Positions 52,204 through 61,882 of a DNA stretch of 64,000 nt are shown here, piece by piece. The DNA is taken from positions 1 through 64,000 of the forward strand of contig NZ_JAHGAJ010000003.1 in assembly GCF_030248535.1 (NCBI RefSeq), given 5' to 3'. Below the pieces are notes generated by a model. The model did not search any database, had not been told where the DNA came from, and saw nothing but the letters and a program-made list of their open reading frames with translations. The position numbers and the translations under genes were made by a program. The DNA is from Vibrio sp. D404a (GTDB lineage: Bacteria; Pseudomonadota; Gammaproteobacteria; Enterobacterales; Vibrionaceae). Within the stretch, counting starts at the first letter, position 1. Each line of letters starts with the position of its first letter.

Positions 52204-54072
52204 TTAAATCGTCACGGTAAGCGGCGGTTCTGGAACTTCCAAGAAACACGCTATCACTCGGTACACTTCGCCTTCTGCAACGGTGATCTTACCGTCAGAC
52301 TCAATTGCTAAACGACATGCCTTAACGAACTGGTGTCGATGAAGAGGCTTGAGTTGTAGCAACAGATCCAATGCAACGCGACTTAAGCGCCAGTTACTAT
52401 TTGGCTCTTCCAATGTGGTTTCTGCAAACCCTAGCGAGGTAAGTGAAGCGTTGAATGCGCGTTGCGCACTTTCTCGTTCGGAGTGCGTTACCCAAGCCAA
52501 TTCACGTAGCAACCAGTGTACGCTTTCTTCGAGTTGCTTGAAGGTTTTGTTTTGTCGAGTAGAGCCAAATGGCGAAAGAAGCTGCTTTTCCAGCAAGTTA
52601 ATAACGCACCATTCACCTAGCGAGTAATGGTTATCGGTTTGAGACAACTCTCGCAGTACTTGGCAAAGTCTATTTGTCTGACCTTCACTCATTGACTTAA
52701 GTGCTGGGATCGCGAGCTCTAGAAGAGGAAGCCTCAAGTGCAACGGCAAATCGTAATCCAGCCACGGTAACAGCTTCGCGTGCGATACCATTGGAATATG
52801 ACCTTTGATCATCTCACGTTGCATGTCGCTACCATCAAAAATCAGAAGCAATGCAATAAAGCGCGAACTATAGGGTTCACGTGCAATGTCTATCAAGTCC
52901 TGGGGTAATTGGCTAATAAGCTGTTTACCTGTATCACTTAGTTCTGAGGAAGTTGGCGGTGCGCTTTGTGGTTCATGATCTTGAGAACCGAAATCGGCAT
53001 CTGAAGCAAATCCGCTGACTTGTTCATGACCAAATGCTGAAGCTTGGCTTTGACGTGTGCGCGAAAAACGGCCGTCCCAGTTGGGTTCGATACGACGAAT
53101 TCGCTCTTCCAAAGGTGGGTGAGTAGCGAAGAAGCCGGTGAAGCCAGACAAACTGCTTTGCCCAAACATCATATGGCTCATTTGGCTGCTCGCTTGTGCA
53201 TCTAAGCTCGAGCCAGATGCATGACCGCCAATCTTTTTCAAAGCACCTGAAATACCTTGGTCATTACGAGTAAACTGAACCGCGCTTGCGTCTGCTAAGA
53301 ACTCCCGTTGTCGAGAGATAGCTGCTTTGATCATCGAGCCAAATAAAGTTCCAACCCAACCAAGCACCAAACATACAATCGCGATCATCATAATGACAGC
53401 GAAGCCTTTATCGGAATCGGAAGAGCTTCTTGATGCGCGGCTCGTATAGTGTGTGTTGTCGAGGACCAAGTGACCCATATGTGCGATACAAGTAATGCCG
53501 AACAAGACCCCAATCAAACGTGTATTCAATCGCATATCGCCATTTAACACATGGCTGAATTCGTGAGCAATGACGCCTTGCAGCTCATCACGGGAAAAGC
53601 TGTCTAGCGCGCCTTGTGTAACACCAATAACGGCATCATCAATGCTCATGCCTGCGGCAAACGCGTTGATACCTCGCTCTTCCTGCATTACATAAACAGG
53701 AGGAACGGGGATGCCAGAAGCAATCGCCATCTCCTCTACAACATTAAGCAATTGACGGTGTTTGGTGTCGGTTGTGTTCGAGGATATAAGCTTCCCCCCA
53801 ATACTCTCAGCAACGCCGCGACCGCCATTAGAAGAAAGCTCAGACAAACGGAATATAGAACTGATTGCGACAATCAATGCTACACCTGCAAAGCACAGCA
53901 AGGTGTAGGTGATAGCGGTTCTTTGATCAAATGGCTCCCCCGTGACCTCGTAATAAATGATAATCGACAGTACGCTGACCAAACCCGTGATGATTAATAC
54001 TGCTAAGGAGAACAGAAACACCAAAAGCCCGGTGCGTTGACGCGCGGTATCTTGATGGTCAAAGAAATCCAT
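52204..54072 (-). CDS. Membrane M48 metallopeptidase with extended C-terminal domain
   Basis: 622 residues. Two N-terminal helices (about 15-70), the zinc motif HEFSH (GVIAHEFSHVLNGDM near 168-182), and further helices near 190-245 are HtpX/Ste24-like. About 250 extra residues follow, with a Pro/Ser/Gln-rich linker near 340-385 and, at the very end, a TerB-like stretch (ACRLAIESDGKITVAEGEVYRVI). The peptidase should degrade membrane or misfolded proteins at the inner membrane. Its start overlaps the LemA stop by one base (TAATG), so the two are translationally coupled. Larger than typical HtpX, which is near 290 residues. Confidence 0.9.
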   Translation of the reverse strand: MDFFDHQDTARQRTGLLVFLFSLAVLIITGLVSVLSIIIYYEVTGEPFDQRTAITYTLLCFAGVALIVAISSIFRLSELSSNGGRGVAESIGGKLISSNTTDTKHRQLLNVVEEMAIASGIPVPPVYVMQEERGINAFAAGMSIDDAVIGVTQGALDSFSRDELQGVIAHEFSHVLNGDMRLNTRLIGVLFGITCIAHMGHLVLDNTHYTSRASRSSSDSDKGFAVIMMIAIVCLVLGWVGTLFGSMIKAAISRQREFLADASAVQFTRNDQGISGALKKIGGHASGSSLDAQASSQMSHMMFGQSSLSGFTGFFATHPPLEERIRRIEPNWDGRFSRTRQSQASAFGHEQVSGFASDADFGSQDHEPQSAPPTSSELSDTGKQLISQLPQDLIDIAREPYSSRFIALLLIFDGSDMQREMIKGHIPMVSHAKLLPWLDYDLPLHLRLPLLELAIPALKSMSEGQTNRLCQVLRELSQTDNHYSLGEWCVINLLEKQLLSPFGSTRQNKTFKQLEESVHWLLRELAWVTHSERESAQRAFNASLTSLGFAETTLEEPNSNWRLSRVALDLLLQLKPLHRHQFVKACRLAIESDGKITVAEGEVYRVIACFLEVPEPPLTVTI

Positions 54073-54662
54073 TAGAACTCAACCTTTGGTGCTTCTTGGA
54101 TTGCTTCGCTGTCTGCAAATTCAAGCAGTTTACCATCTTGGAAACCAAACATATTGGCAAACAAGACTGGTGGGAAAGTCTGTTTGTAAGTGTTGTAGCT
54201 GGTAACAGCATCATTGAAAGCTTGGCGAGCAAAAGCAACTTTATTCTCGGTGCTGGTCAGTTCTTCTTGCAGTTGGGTCATGGTTTCGTTGGCTTTCAGC
54301 TCTGGGTAAGCTTCAACAACAACATTTAACTTACCTAATGCATTTTGTAGCATCCCTTCTGCTTGTGCCAGTTGGTTAATGGCCGCATCACTGTCTGGCG
54401 CATCACTTGCTGCTTTTAAGCCTGAAATTGCTTGGTTACGTGCTTGGATGACACGCTCGAACGTTACTTTTTCATGCTCCATGTAGCCTTTAGCAGTGCT
54501 AACAAGGTTTGGGATCAGGTCGTAACGACGTTTTAGTTGGACCTCAATCTGAGCAAAGCTGTTTTTAAAGCGGTTACGTAGTGTCACTAGTTTGTTGTAA
54601 ATGCTGACTGCAAACACCGCGATAAGTAAAAGGATGACGATGAAAACAATAAGTGAAGTCAT
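54072..54662 (-). CDS. LemA family protein
   Basis: 196 residues from ATG 54662 (MTSLIVFIVILLL), with GGAA eight bases upstream. A longer frame to 54866 adds unrelated sequence over a terminator and is rejected. One N-terminal membrane helix, then the LemA signature YNKLVTLRNRFKNSFAQIEVQLKRRYDLIPNLV and long coiled helices. LemA proteins sit in the envelope with the bulk periplasmic or extracytoplasmic, and are repeatedly found beside M48 or HtpX genes, as here. They probably form a membrane-quality module. Confidence 0.92.
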   Translation of the reverse strand: MTSLIVFIVILLLIAVFAVSIYNKLVTLRNRFKNSFAQIEVQLKRRYDLIPNLVSTAKGYMEHEKVTFERVIQARNQAISGLKAASDAPDSDAAINQLAQAEGMLQNALGKLNVVVEAYPELKANETMTQLQEELTSTENKVAFARQAFNDAVTSYNTYKQTFPPVLFANMFGFQDGKLLEFADSEAIQEAPKVEF

Positions 54663-54868
54663 AGTAAGTTCCATTTTGTGAATGTATTGGGATGTTATAT
54701 AGGCACTTGAGATATATAGCAAATTGGTTTTATTACAAACCTGGTTAGAGGCACAATTGACGTATGTTATTGATAAAATTGCGAATATATAGAATCGGTT
54801 AATAGGCCGTTCCAGGTTAAGCCGACAGCTGAATATGCTCGCTGGGCTTGTTTTGAACAAATACAAAA

Positions 54869-54895
54869 AAGCAGAGCCGATAATGGGCTCTGCTT
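54869..54895 (-). terminator. Intrinsic terminator of the alpha-galactoside operon
   Basis: On the minus strand AAGCAGAGCC pairs with GGCTCTGCTT across a seven-base loop, followed by a run of T. It lies just past the symporter stop. Confidence 0.85.
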
Positions 54896-54919
54896 GGTTT
54901 TGGCTGAGTCGTAAATTAC

Positions 54920-56692
54920 TTACTGTGCGTTCTGAGCGTCAAGTTGCGCGGCTTGAGCTTTCTTCTTTCTAATGCGGGCAAAAAGGCCTCCAAGAATAAC
55001 GATGCCACAAAGCGCGTAAGTCACCATGAATGACGTGTCACCAGCGACTAAGCCTAGGTCAGAGAACGTAATGTAAGCACCAAGTACCATGTACAGAATC
55101 ACGGCTGAAGCTTCGAAGCGGAATTCCCAAGGCTTGATGTCCATCGCTTCGTTGACTGGAAGCACGTAGTCCGTATCACGTGGGCGTACTTTACCGATTA
55201 CAAACATGATTCCGCAACATAGTACAAACAATACGGCTAGCTGGTGGAAGAAGTGCAGTTCAGCCAATGGCTTAAGTGGACCTAAGTAATCATGCATTGA
55301 AGCTGGAGTGAACTGTACGATACCGTAAGCCGCCACAAATACTGCTAATGAAACCTTCGCCGCCATCGCTGGTACACGCTTAGTTATGTAACCCATAAAC
55401 ACGATAGTGAAGATAGGCACACTGAATAGGCCAGCTAAACGTTGTAGCAAGTCGAACAGACCATTCGGCGCAAACATGATGAACGGCGCAATGCCCACTG
55501 ATAGGATTGCAATGAACAGACCGAATGAACGACCTTTGTTAACGAGCTGCTCGTCAGAAAGCTTGTTCTCTTTGTCAAAGATTGGCTTGTAGACGTTAAG
55601 TGTAAATAGAGTCGTGGATGAATTTAATACACCGTTGAACGTCGACAGAATTGCACCGAACATTGCTGCTAGGAAGAAGCCAACAAGTGGTTTTGGCAGT
55701 ACTTCGTTAACCAGACGCGTGTACATGGTATCCGCTTCGTAGCTTTGACCTGTCGCGTCTACCGTACCAAACATATGGTAAGCAATGATGCCCGGGATGA
55801 TCAGGAACAGAGGCGTCACAACTTTGATTGCACCGGCAAGGATTACACCCTTTTGGCCTTCTTTTAGGTTCTTAGCACCCAATGCACGTTGGATGATCGC
55901 TTGGTCAGTACCCCAGTAGTAAAGATTAACAAGCAGTAGACCAGTGAACATGGTTGAGAATGGCACGTTAGGGTCGTCTTCTGCACCGACAGCTTGTAGT
56001 TTGTCTGTGGCATTGGTCGTTATAACGTCTACACCTTCCATGAAGCTGCCATCACCAAGCACGATAAGACCAAAAACTGGGATCATCAGGCCACCAACGA
56101 TCAAACCAACACCATTTAATGTGTCTGCGATTACCACCGCTTTCAGACCACCGTAGATCGCGTAGAACAGGCCTAGGAAACCGATAATCGATGCGATGAG
56201 TAGGATCGCTTGGAAACGGCTAATGCCTAACATACCCTCAATGTCGAAAATACCACCGATTACCATCGCGCCAGCGTATAGTGTGTTTGGTAAAAGGTTG
56301 ATGATGTAGCTCAATAGGAACAATACGGTTACGAACTGCTTCACCGATAGGTCATAGCGAGACTCAAGGAAATCAGGAATCGTGGTAATGCCTTGCTTTA
56401 GGTAACGAGGTACCAAAAAGAGTGCGATAATGATCAGTGTGATACCTGAGGCAACTTCATATCCCATCACCGACATATTGCCTTTAAATGATAGGGCACT
56501 CATCCCAACGAAACTGGTCGCGGAAAGGTTAGTTAGAATGAGTGAGCTTGCAATTAGGCCACCGGTTAAGCTTCTGCCTCCAAGGAAGAAGCCATCTTTG
56601 GAGTCGTTTTTCTGATTCTTCACTTGTGACCAGGTGTAAAACACCACCAAGCCTGTGAAGAAAAAGAATGACAGTAGGATTGTCATTGGCAT
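54920..56692 (-). CDS. Sodium/solute symporter (SSS family), probable alpha-galactoside importer
   Basis: 590 residues with about 14 membrane helices. SLILTNLSATSFVGMSALSF near 51-70 (sodium-site serine/threonine region), YWGTDQAIIQRALGAKNLKEGQKG near 258-281 and GVLNSSTTLFTLNVYKP near 353-369 are SSS signatures, and the sequence resembles the YidK branch more than vSGLT. It lies 113 bases after the alpha-galactosidase gene in the same direction, so import of melibiose-like or raffinose-like sugars with Na+ is inferred from context. Followed by a terminator. Confidence 0.88.
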   Translation of the reverse strand: MPMTILLSFFFFTGLVVFYTWSQVKNQKNDSKDGFFLGGRSLTGGLIASSLILTNLSATSFVGMSALSFKGNMSVMGYEVASGITLIIIALFLVPRYLKQGITTIPDFLESRYDLSVKQFVTVLFLLSYIINLLPNTLYAGAMVIGGIFDIEGMLGISRFQAILLIASIIGFLGLFYAIYGGLKAVVIADTLNGVGLIVGGLMIPVFGLIVLGDGSFMEGVDVITTNATDKLQAVGAEDDPNVPFSTMFTGLLLVNLYYWGTDQAIIQRALGAKNLKEGQKGVILAGAIKVVTPLFLIIPGIIAYHMFGTVDATGQSYEADTMYTRLVNEVLPKPLVGFFLAAMFGAILSTFNGVLNSSTTLFTLNVYKPIFDKENKLSDEQLVNKGRSFGLFIAILSVGIAPFIMFAPNGLFDLLQRLAGLFSVPIFTIVFMGYITKRVPAMAAKVSLAVFVAAYGIVQFTPASMHDYLGPLKPLAELHFFHQLAVLFVLCCGIMFVIGKVRPRDTDYVLPVNEAMDIKPWEFRFEASAVILYMVLGAYITFSDLGLVAGDTSFMVTYALCGIVILGGLFARIRKKKAQAAQLDAQNAQ

Positions 56693-56805
56693 AGTTTTGT
56701 CCTTAAATTATCGGAATTTTGAATGTAGTTATCCTGTCAGGCAGAGGCGTCATGATGATTTTCACAACCGCCTTTGCCCGATGCTTTCTTATGACTGACG
56801 ACGAG

Positions 56806-58908
56806 TTAGAGTTTTTGTAGGTGTATTATCAGTGCTGATTCGGGGTCGAGAATCGGCAGGGTCACGCCGATCTCTTTTAGGTTATCGCCACTTAGTGTGA
56901 GTGTTTTATCTAGCCACTTAGGGCGTTGCTTCATCAGTTGGAAACTGGTTTGCGGCATCTCAACCAACTTCACGTGATACTTAGCGTTAATATCCGCACA
57001 GCTGATTCTCAATGGTGATGGCAGCGCATGATCTGGCATGGCTAACTGACATACAGTGATCAACATTTCATCGTCGCTCTCCACGCCGTAAATGTTCTGA
57101 TTCTTGTCTGCCGGATCGATACGGAAACTGCGGCCGCCATGAAGTAGGTGGCGGTACTCTTTATGAAGCGCGATATAGCGAGAGAATGCCTCTTTCTCTT
57201 CTTTTGATTCTTTCACTGGATCTAGCTCAACACCCATGTGACCACCCAGAGCGGTAACACCACGCATGTTTATGCCATGACGACGATTCGTTGAGTGACA
57301 CTCTGCAGGGCCGATGTGCGCCCCCATCACTTCTGGTGGGAAGAAGTAGCTCATGCCTTTTTGAATGGCTTGACGTTCTAACGCATCATTACAATCTGAA
57401 GCCCAAAAACGCTGCGTGCGTTTAAGAATTTCAAAGTCGATGCGGCCACCGCCTGAAGAGCACGATTCAATCTCCACTTCGGGATGTGCCTTGTTCAGGT
57501 CATCCACCAAACGATATAGCGCTTGAGTCTGACCATGGACAGCAGGTCGACCTTGATGGCCTGGCTGAACCAGTTCGCGGTTCATATCCCACTTCAGGTA
57601 AGTGATGTTGTAGCGTGTGAGCAGGTCATTAAGGCGCTCAAAAAGATAGTTAAAGCAATCTTCATTTTGCAAATCGAGAACATATTGCCAGCGACCAGAA
57701 GGCTGGTGGTAACCTTGTAGACTCAGTACCCAATCAGGGTGGTTGCGATACAGATTCGAATCTTGGCTGACCATTTCAGGCTCCACCCAAAGACCAAACT
57801 CCATCCCTTGTTGATTGACGTGAGAGATCACAGGCTTTAAACCGTTGGGGTATTTCTTCTCATCTAGATACCAGTCACCTAAAGCTGCACGTTCACCGTC
57901 ACGACCGATAAACCAACCATCATCAATGATGAAGCGTTCTACACCCATTTCGGCCGCTTCTGTTGCCATTTGCATGATGTATTCAGGTTTATGGTCGAAG
58001 TAAATCCCTTCCCATGTGTTTAGATGTACAGGGCGAGGCTTGGTTACAGGGAACTTAACAATGTTATCGCGAACAAATTGTTGGAAGCGTTGAGAAATAC
58101 CGTTCAAGCCAGTGTTGCTGTAACACCCATACAGCCATGGCGTTTGGTATTCACCTTGAGCTTCAAGGATCGATTCACCAGCCAGTAAAAGCTCACCAGC
58201 TTGAACAAAACGGCGACCGTCACTGCGTACATCGGCACGCATTTGGTGGTTACCACTCCAACCAAGGTGGAAACCCCATACTTGACCGAGCTGTTCACTG
58301 AACCCATTCGTGCCCACGAACAGGCCTGGGAAGTTTTCATGGGAAGTACGCCCGCGACGGTTTTCCTGCATGAAGCCGCCATGCTCAAAGCGTTGTCGCT
58401 GTGTTTGGAACTCGTGACACCAACGGCCGTGAAAAGTCATTAACTCGTTGGCGTGGTTTGGCAAAGGCAAAGTTGATGAGAGTTTGCCAAGATAATATTT
58501 GCTATCGCCGAGGTTTCTAACGTTAATACGTTTCTGAACAACATCAGTATCGAAGTTCAATTTAAGCTCAACAGTCAGTTCAAGATTCGCAACATCATCA
58601 ACCATACCAAATGTCACTTGGTTTGCTTCAACTTGAGTCGATGCCAGTTTGAATACAGGTGCCCAATCGTAGCCGTCGCGATGGCCTTCAATGCCCGGCG
58701 CGTTAAAGTGACCGCTACCCAGTTCAGGACACAGAGACAAAGGAACATCGACATCTAAACGAGCTTGGGAAATCGGGCGCTCTGTTGAAAGCAATAGGTC
58801 TTCGTCTATCTGCGCAATTTTGGCGCCCCAATGAAGGATCTCTGGCACTCGGTCAGTTTTGATAATCAAGCTGTGATTTTTGCTTTGTAAATGGACAAAC
58901 TCACTCAT
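56806..58908 (-). CDS. Alpha-galactosidase, GH36
   Basis: 700 residues, usual for bacterial GH36. The nucleophile aspartate is in YLKWDMNRE near residues 440-448, and the acid/base aspartate in WASDCNDALERQ near 503-514; the beta-supersandwich domain fills the N-terminal third and DDGWFIGRDGERAALGDW near 315-332 begins the barrel. No signal peptide, so it acts in the cytoplasm on imported alpha-1,6-galactosides, releasing galactose. It is first in an operon with the sodium symporter and divergent from a LacI regulator. Confidence 0.93.
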   Translation of the reverse strand: MSEFVHLQSKNHSLIIKTDRVPEILHWGAKIAQIDEDLLLSTERPISQARLDVDVPLSLCPELGSGHFNAPGIEGHRDGYDWAPVFKLASTQVEANQVTFGMVDDVANLELTVELKLNFDTDVVQKRINVRNLGDSKYYLGKLSSTLPLPNHANELMTFHGRWCHEFQTQRQRFEHGGFMQENRRGRTSHENFPGLFVGTNGFSEQLGQVWGFHLGWSGNHQMRADVRSDGRRFVQAGELLLAGESILEAQGEYQTPWLYGCYSNTGLNGISQRFQQFVRDNIVKFPVTKPRPVHLNTWEGIYFDHKPEYIMQMATEAAEMGVERFIIDDGWFIGRDGERAALGDWYLDEKKYPNGLKPVISHVNQQGMEFGLWVEPEMVSQDSNLYRNHPDWVLSLQGYHQPSGRWQYVLDLQNEDCFNYLFERLNDLLTRYNITYLKWDMNRELVQPGHQGRPAVHGQTQALYRLVDDLNKAHPEVEIESCSSGGGRIDFEILKRTQRFWASDCNDALERQAIQKGMSYFFPPEVMGAHIGPAECHSTNRRHGINMRGVTALGGHMGVELDPVKESKEEKEAFSRYIALHKEYRHLLHGGRSFRIDPADKNQNIYGVESDDEMLITVCQLAMPDHALPSPLRISCADINAKYHVKLVEMPQTSFQLMKQRPKWLDKTLTLSGDNLKEIGVTLPILDPESALIIHLQKL

Positions 58909-58952
58909 TATTTGCTCGCTCTGCTATTTGTTTGCGTGAACATGTTTTCTGA

Positions 58953-59021
58953 ATTATATATTGCGCCTATCTATGGCTTTTAGAACTTAAATGCCGCTTA
59001 AGTGTGATCTAAAGCGACTTT
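58953..59021 (-). promoter_or_regulatory. Alpha-galactosidase promoter with a CRP-like site
   Basis: A minus-strand TATAAT lies at 58953-58958. At 59000-59021, AAAGTCGCTTTAGATCACACTT on the minus strand fits the 22-base CRP consensus at 16 positions, with one strong half (GATCACA). Its centre is about 64 bases upstream of the predicted start, near the usual class I position. No good -35 hexamer is seen, as expected for an activator-dependent promoter. Confidence 0.5.
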
Positions 59022-59050
59022 GAAATTGCCTAAATTAGGTCTAGATCGAC

Positions 59051-59088
59051 TGTTTTCGGGAACAAAAATTAATGTTTTCGCAAACATT
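59051..59088. promoter_or_regulatory. Tandem LacI-type operators
   Basis: AATGTTTTCGCAAACATT at 59071-59088 is a near-perfect palindrome around a central CG, the form used by LacI-family regulators. A weaker copy, TGTTTTCGGGAACA, is at 59051-59064. Their centres are 22 bases apart, about two helical turns. They lie between the divergent alpha-galactosidase and LacI genes. Confidence 0.65.
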
Positions 59089-59166
59089 TCGAGAGGCGTG
59101 CGACGTTATTGTTGAACGCCATCTGTTAGAGTTGAACTAAGACAGCAAAGAGCATTAGAAAAGACG

Positions 59167-60243
59167 ATGAATGTAACTTTTAAAGATGTAGCAAAACTGG
59201 CGGGTGTATCGACCCAGACGGTATCTCGCGTGACGAATGGGTCTGAGAGCGTTGCTGAATCTACTCGTATTAAAGTGAATAAGGCGATCAAGCAGCTAGG
59301 TTATGTACCCAATAAGGGAGCGCAGATGTTGAGTCGAGCGAAATCGACCAATATTGGCCTAGTGACATTAGATATGGCTTTGCATGGCGCCGCACTTATC
59401 GCCAATGGTGTAAGAAGAAAAGCACATGAATTGAATTTTGGTACTGCTTTTTCTGTTGTTTCCGAGCCAAGTTTATCCAGTATTCAAGGTGCGATGAGAG
59501 AGCTTATTGCTCAGCAGGTAGATTGCATTATTCTCAACGTACCGCTTAGCAAAGACGATGCTATGGTGTTGGCAGAGCAGTTTCCAAGCTTACTCCTGAT
59601 TTTTATCGACGTGCCTGATGGTACTCCAGTGCATTTTGTTCATGGTGAGCATGCTATTGGGGCTTCTGAAGTGGTCAAGCACTTGGTAGAGACAGGACGA
59701 AGTCAGTTTTTGTTGGTTGCTGGGCCAGAGGCGTCAACAGCGGCCAATATTCGTCTGCAATCTTGGCTAGCGGAAATCGATGTATCAGAAACGAAAGCCG
59801 TAGATTGCTATCGAGGGGACTGGCAAGCACAAAGTGGTTACCTTGCAATCAGTGAAGCGATTGGTAAACAGCTGAGTTTTGATGCCGTGGTTGTCGCGAG
59901 TGATCAAATGGCACTTGGCGTGTTGCGTGCTTTGGATGAGTTTAACATCAAGGTACCCGATCAGGTTGCGGTTGTTGGGTTTGATGGCATCACCGACAGT
60001 GCGTATTTTAATCCACCTCTAACGACAGTTAAGCAAGACTTCACAGCCATTGGCGAACAATGTGTCATCCAAGCGGTTGATCTAAAAAACCATCCGTCAA
60101 ACACGCCAATTCAATTCAAGCAAACCTGCATTCCCGTGGAATTAATTGTCCGCAAAAGTAGCCAACCTAAAACAAAGCAAACCTATGATAAGAAGGGTAT
60201 CCAAGAGCTATTGAAGCAGATCGAGCTACGCTTGCCTGAATAG
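59167..60243 (+). CDS. LacI-family transcriptional repressor of the alpha-galactoside operon
   Basis: 358 residues. The headpiece is VTFKDVAKLAGVSTQTVSRVTNGSESVAESTRIKVNKAIKQLGYVPN with the hinge helix region AQMLSRAKS, followed by the periplasmic-binding-like sugar domain (VDCIILNVPLS; DAVVVASDQMALGVLRAL; VAVVGFDG). About 30 residues beyond the usual end form a charged tail. It should repress the divergent alpha-galactosidase and symporter genes and possibly itself, released by an alpha-galactoside or product. Confidence 0.92.
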   Translation: MNVTFKDVAKLAGVSTQTVSRVTNGSESVAESTRIKVNKAIKQLGYVPNKGAQMLSRAKSTNIGLVTLDMALHGAALIANGVRRKAHELNFGTAFSVVSEPSLSSIQGAMRELIAQQVDCIILNVPLSKDDAMVLAEQFPSLLLIFIDVPDGTPVHFVHGEHAIGASEVVKHLVETGRSQFLLVAGPEASTAANIRLQSWLAEIDVSETKAVDCYRGDWQAQSGYLAISEAIGKQLSFDAVVVASDQMALGVLRALDEFNIKVPDQVAVVGFDGITDSAYFNPPLTTVKQDFTAIGEQCVIQAVDLKNHPSNTPIQFKQTCIPVELIVRKSSQPKTKQTYDKKGIQELLKQIELRLPE

Positions 60244-60270
60244 CGTAAGTGCGAACTGTATTTAGACGTT

Positions 60271-60315
60271 CGTTAGTGTCTATGCCTTTGCGAGTGGAAA
60301 ACATAGACACTGACG
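60271..60315. terminator. Long hairpin between convergent genes
   Basis: CGTTAGTGTCTATG at 60271-60284 pairs with CATAGACACTGACG at 60302-60315 at 13 of 14 positions, around a 17-base loop, between the LacI and MFS stops. Confidence 0.65.
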
Positions 60316-60328
60316 TTGAACAAGCGAT

Positions 60329-61660
60329 CTAAAAGATGGCTCGCTTTCTGTCTTTCAAATAGAAGGCGACGCTAATGGTGATGAATAAGAAGGTAAAGTA
60401 GTAGAAAAACGATGAGAGCGACGCGATGAAGTCTATGTGCTGCTCTATCTCTTCGTCAGTGTAGTTCTTCGACAGAAGCTTGTAATAGTAGGCGTAAAGC
60501 ACACCAATCAAGCCGTAACCCACGTTAAACATTAGCCCTTTGAAACTAAGAACGGTTGCTCGGTTATGAGATTCGGTCTGTTTGTTAAGGTGATAACTAA
60601 TAAATATGTTCATCGTCATGATAATGAAGATCAGCACTAACGCTGGAATCACACCATAGATAGACCAACCTAGGCTGATCCAATAGTAGGTTGCCATACT
60701 CGCTACACCCATGATCAAAATAAACGCCTTAGGTGCCATGCTCTCCGCTAATCTTCGACTTTGACCCGCCATGATAATTTTTAGCAGACTCACGCCGGCA
60801 CCAATCAAACCAAAATAGATAATAGGGATATCAATGGCCGTGTAATATTGGCTGTTCATGGTTAAGAACATGCGAGATGTATGCTCAAACAAGCTGTAGT
60901 AAAGCATGATAAACAGCACATATGGCGTGGATAATACCCACTTCCCCGTATTCAATGTGAGCTTCATGCTTTCGATTGTGCTGGTTAGCTTGTTGCTACC
61001 TTGTGGCACAGATTTGCTCTCTTCTTCCATGCTGAATGCAGCATAGATTGCGATCAGGGCGACGATAAGCGTGGCATAAACGGGGATACGCATAATGTCT
61101 TGGGTGTTCTGGGGAGCGTCGAACCCAAGAACCTGATAAACACTAGTCATAAAGTTAACGTCGTACATTGCCGCGCCAACTAGGGTGACAAAAATGCCGA
61201 CCGTTGAAGCGATTCTTAGTTGGATTTGCAGCACTCTAGGCCACAAGTCTTCATGACCTTGCTCCTTTAAGGTGTCATAAGCCAAGGCTTCATCGGCGCC
61301 ACTCGCAAGTGCCATCGCGAGCCCACTCAGTACCCGGTTTATTAAAAACACAACAAACACGAGACTTGGGTTTCCCGTCGGCACGAAGGCGATCATGGCG
61401 ATCTCGATAAACATGACGATCGATGACAGCACCACCAGCTTTTTACGCCCGAGCGTATCTGCAAATGCACCCGATGGGACTTCAGCAAGCACAATGGTTG
61501 CCGCCCACACTACGTTAAGCATGGCGAATTGAGACAGTGTTAGGCCGTAATCTAAGTAGAGTAGTGTAAATACGGGATAGTAAAAGCGAGCGAAGTAACT
61601 ACTTCTAAACATGAGGAAGTAGCGGACATTACGAACTTTAAGGATCTCTTTTAGCGTCAT
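60329..61660 (-). CDS. MFS transporter
   Basis: 443 residues with about 12 membrane helices. The loop 2-3 motif AEVPSGAFADTLGRKKLV near 59-76 is the classical MFS signature. An N-terminal start FRSSYFARFYYPVFTLLYLDYGL fits drug/metabolite exporters of the type that follow RND or sugar genes in vibrios. Substrate unknown. Monocistronic, convergent with the LacI gene. Confidence 0.87.
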   Translation of the reverse strand: MTLKEILKVRNVRYFLMFRSSYFARFYYPVFTLLYLDYGLTLSQFAMLNVVWAATIVLAEVPSGAFADTLGRKKLVVLSSIVMFIEIAMIAFVPTGNPSLVFVVFLINRVLSGLAMALASGADEALAYDTLKEQGHEDLWPRVLQIQLRIASTVGIFVTLVGAAMYDVNFMTSVYQVLGFDAPQNTQDIMRIPVYATLIVALIAIYAAFSMEEESKSVPQGSNKLTSTIESMKLTLNTGKWVLSTPYVLFIMLYYSLFEHTSRMFLTMNSQYYTAIDIPIIYFGLIGAGVSLLKIIMAGQSRRLAESMAPKAFILIMGVASMATYYWISLGWSIYGVIPALVLIFIIMTMNIFISYHLNKQTESHNRATVLSFKGLMFNVGYGLIGVLYAYYYKLLSKNYTDEEIEQHIDFIASLSSFFYYFTFLFITISVAFYLKDRKRAIF

Positions 61661-61816
61661 GGAGTAGGTTACGCCTTCGTTATTATGTGATTTGATTAAT
61701 ACCTTTCTTAGTGTGATAGCAAAGGATTGATAAGTCGATAAAAATCCCTGATTGTTTATTTATGCTGAAGAGAATAGAGACCGAAGGTGCTTTGATAAGG
61801 TCCTTAGATGATGGCG

Positions 61817-61850
61817 AAATATGTGGGCAACCTACGTCGCCCACATATTT
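61817..61850 (-). terminator. Terminator of the dipeptidase gene
   Basis: AAATATGTGGGC at 61817-61828 pairs perfectly with GCCCACATATTT at 61839-61850 around a ten-base loop, 33 bases past the dipeptidase stop. Confidence 0.78.
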
Positions 61851-61882
61851 CTATTGAATTGACTGGCTCTTCACTAAAGAGA

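Noticed and set aside
54663-54866. Long N-terminal extension of LemA
   Set aside because: The extension crosses the symporter terminator and lacks family similarity, while ATG 54662 has a ribosome-binding site.
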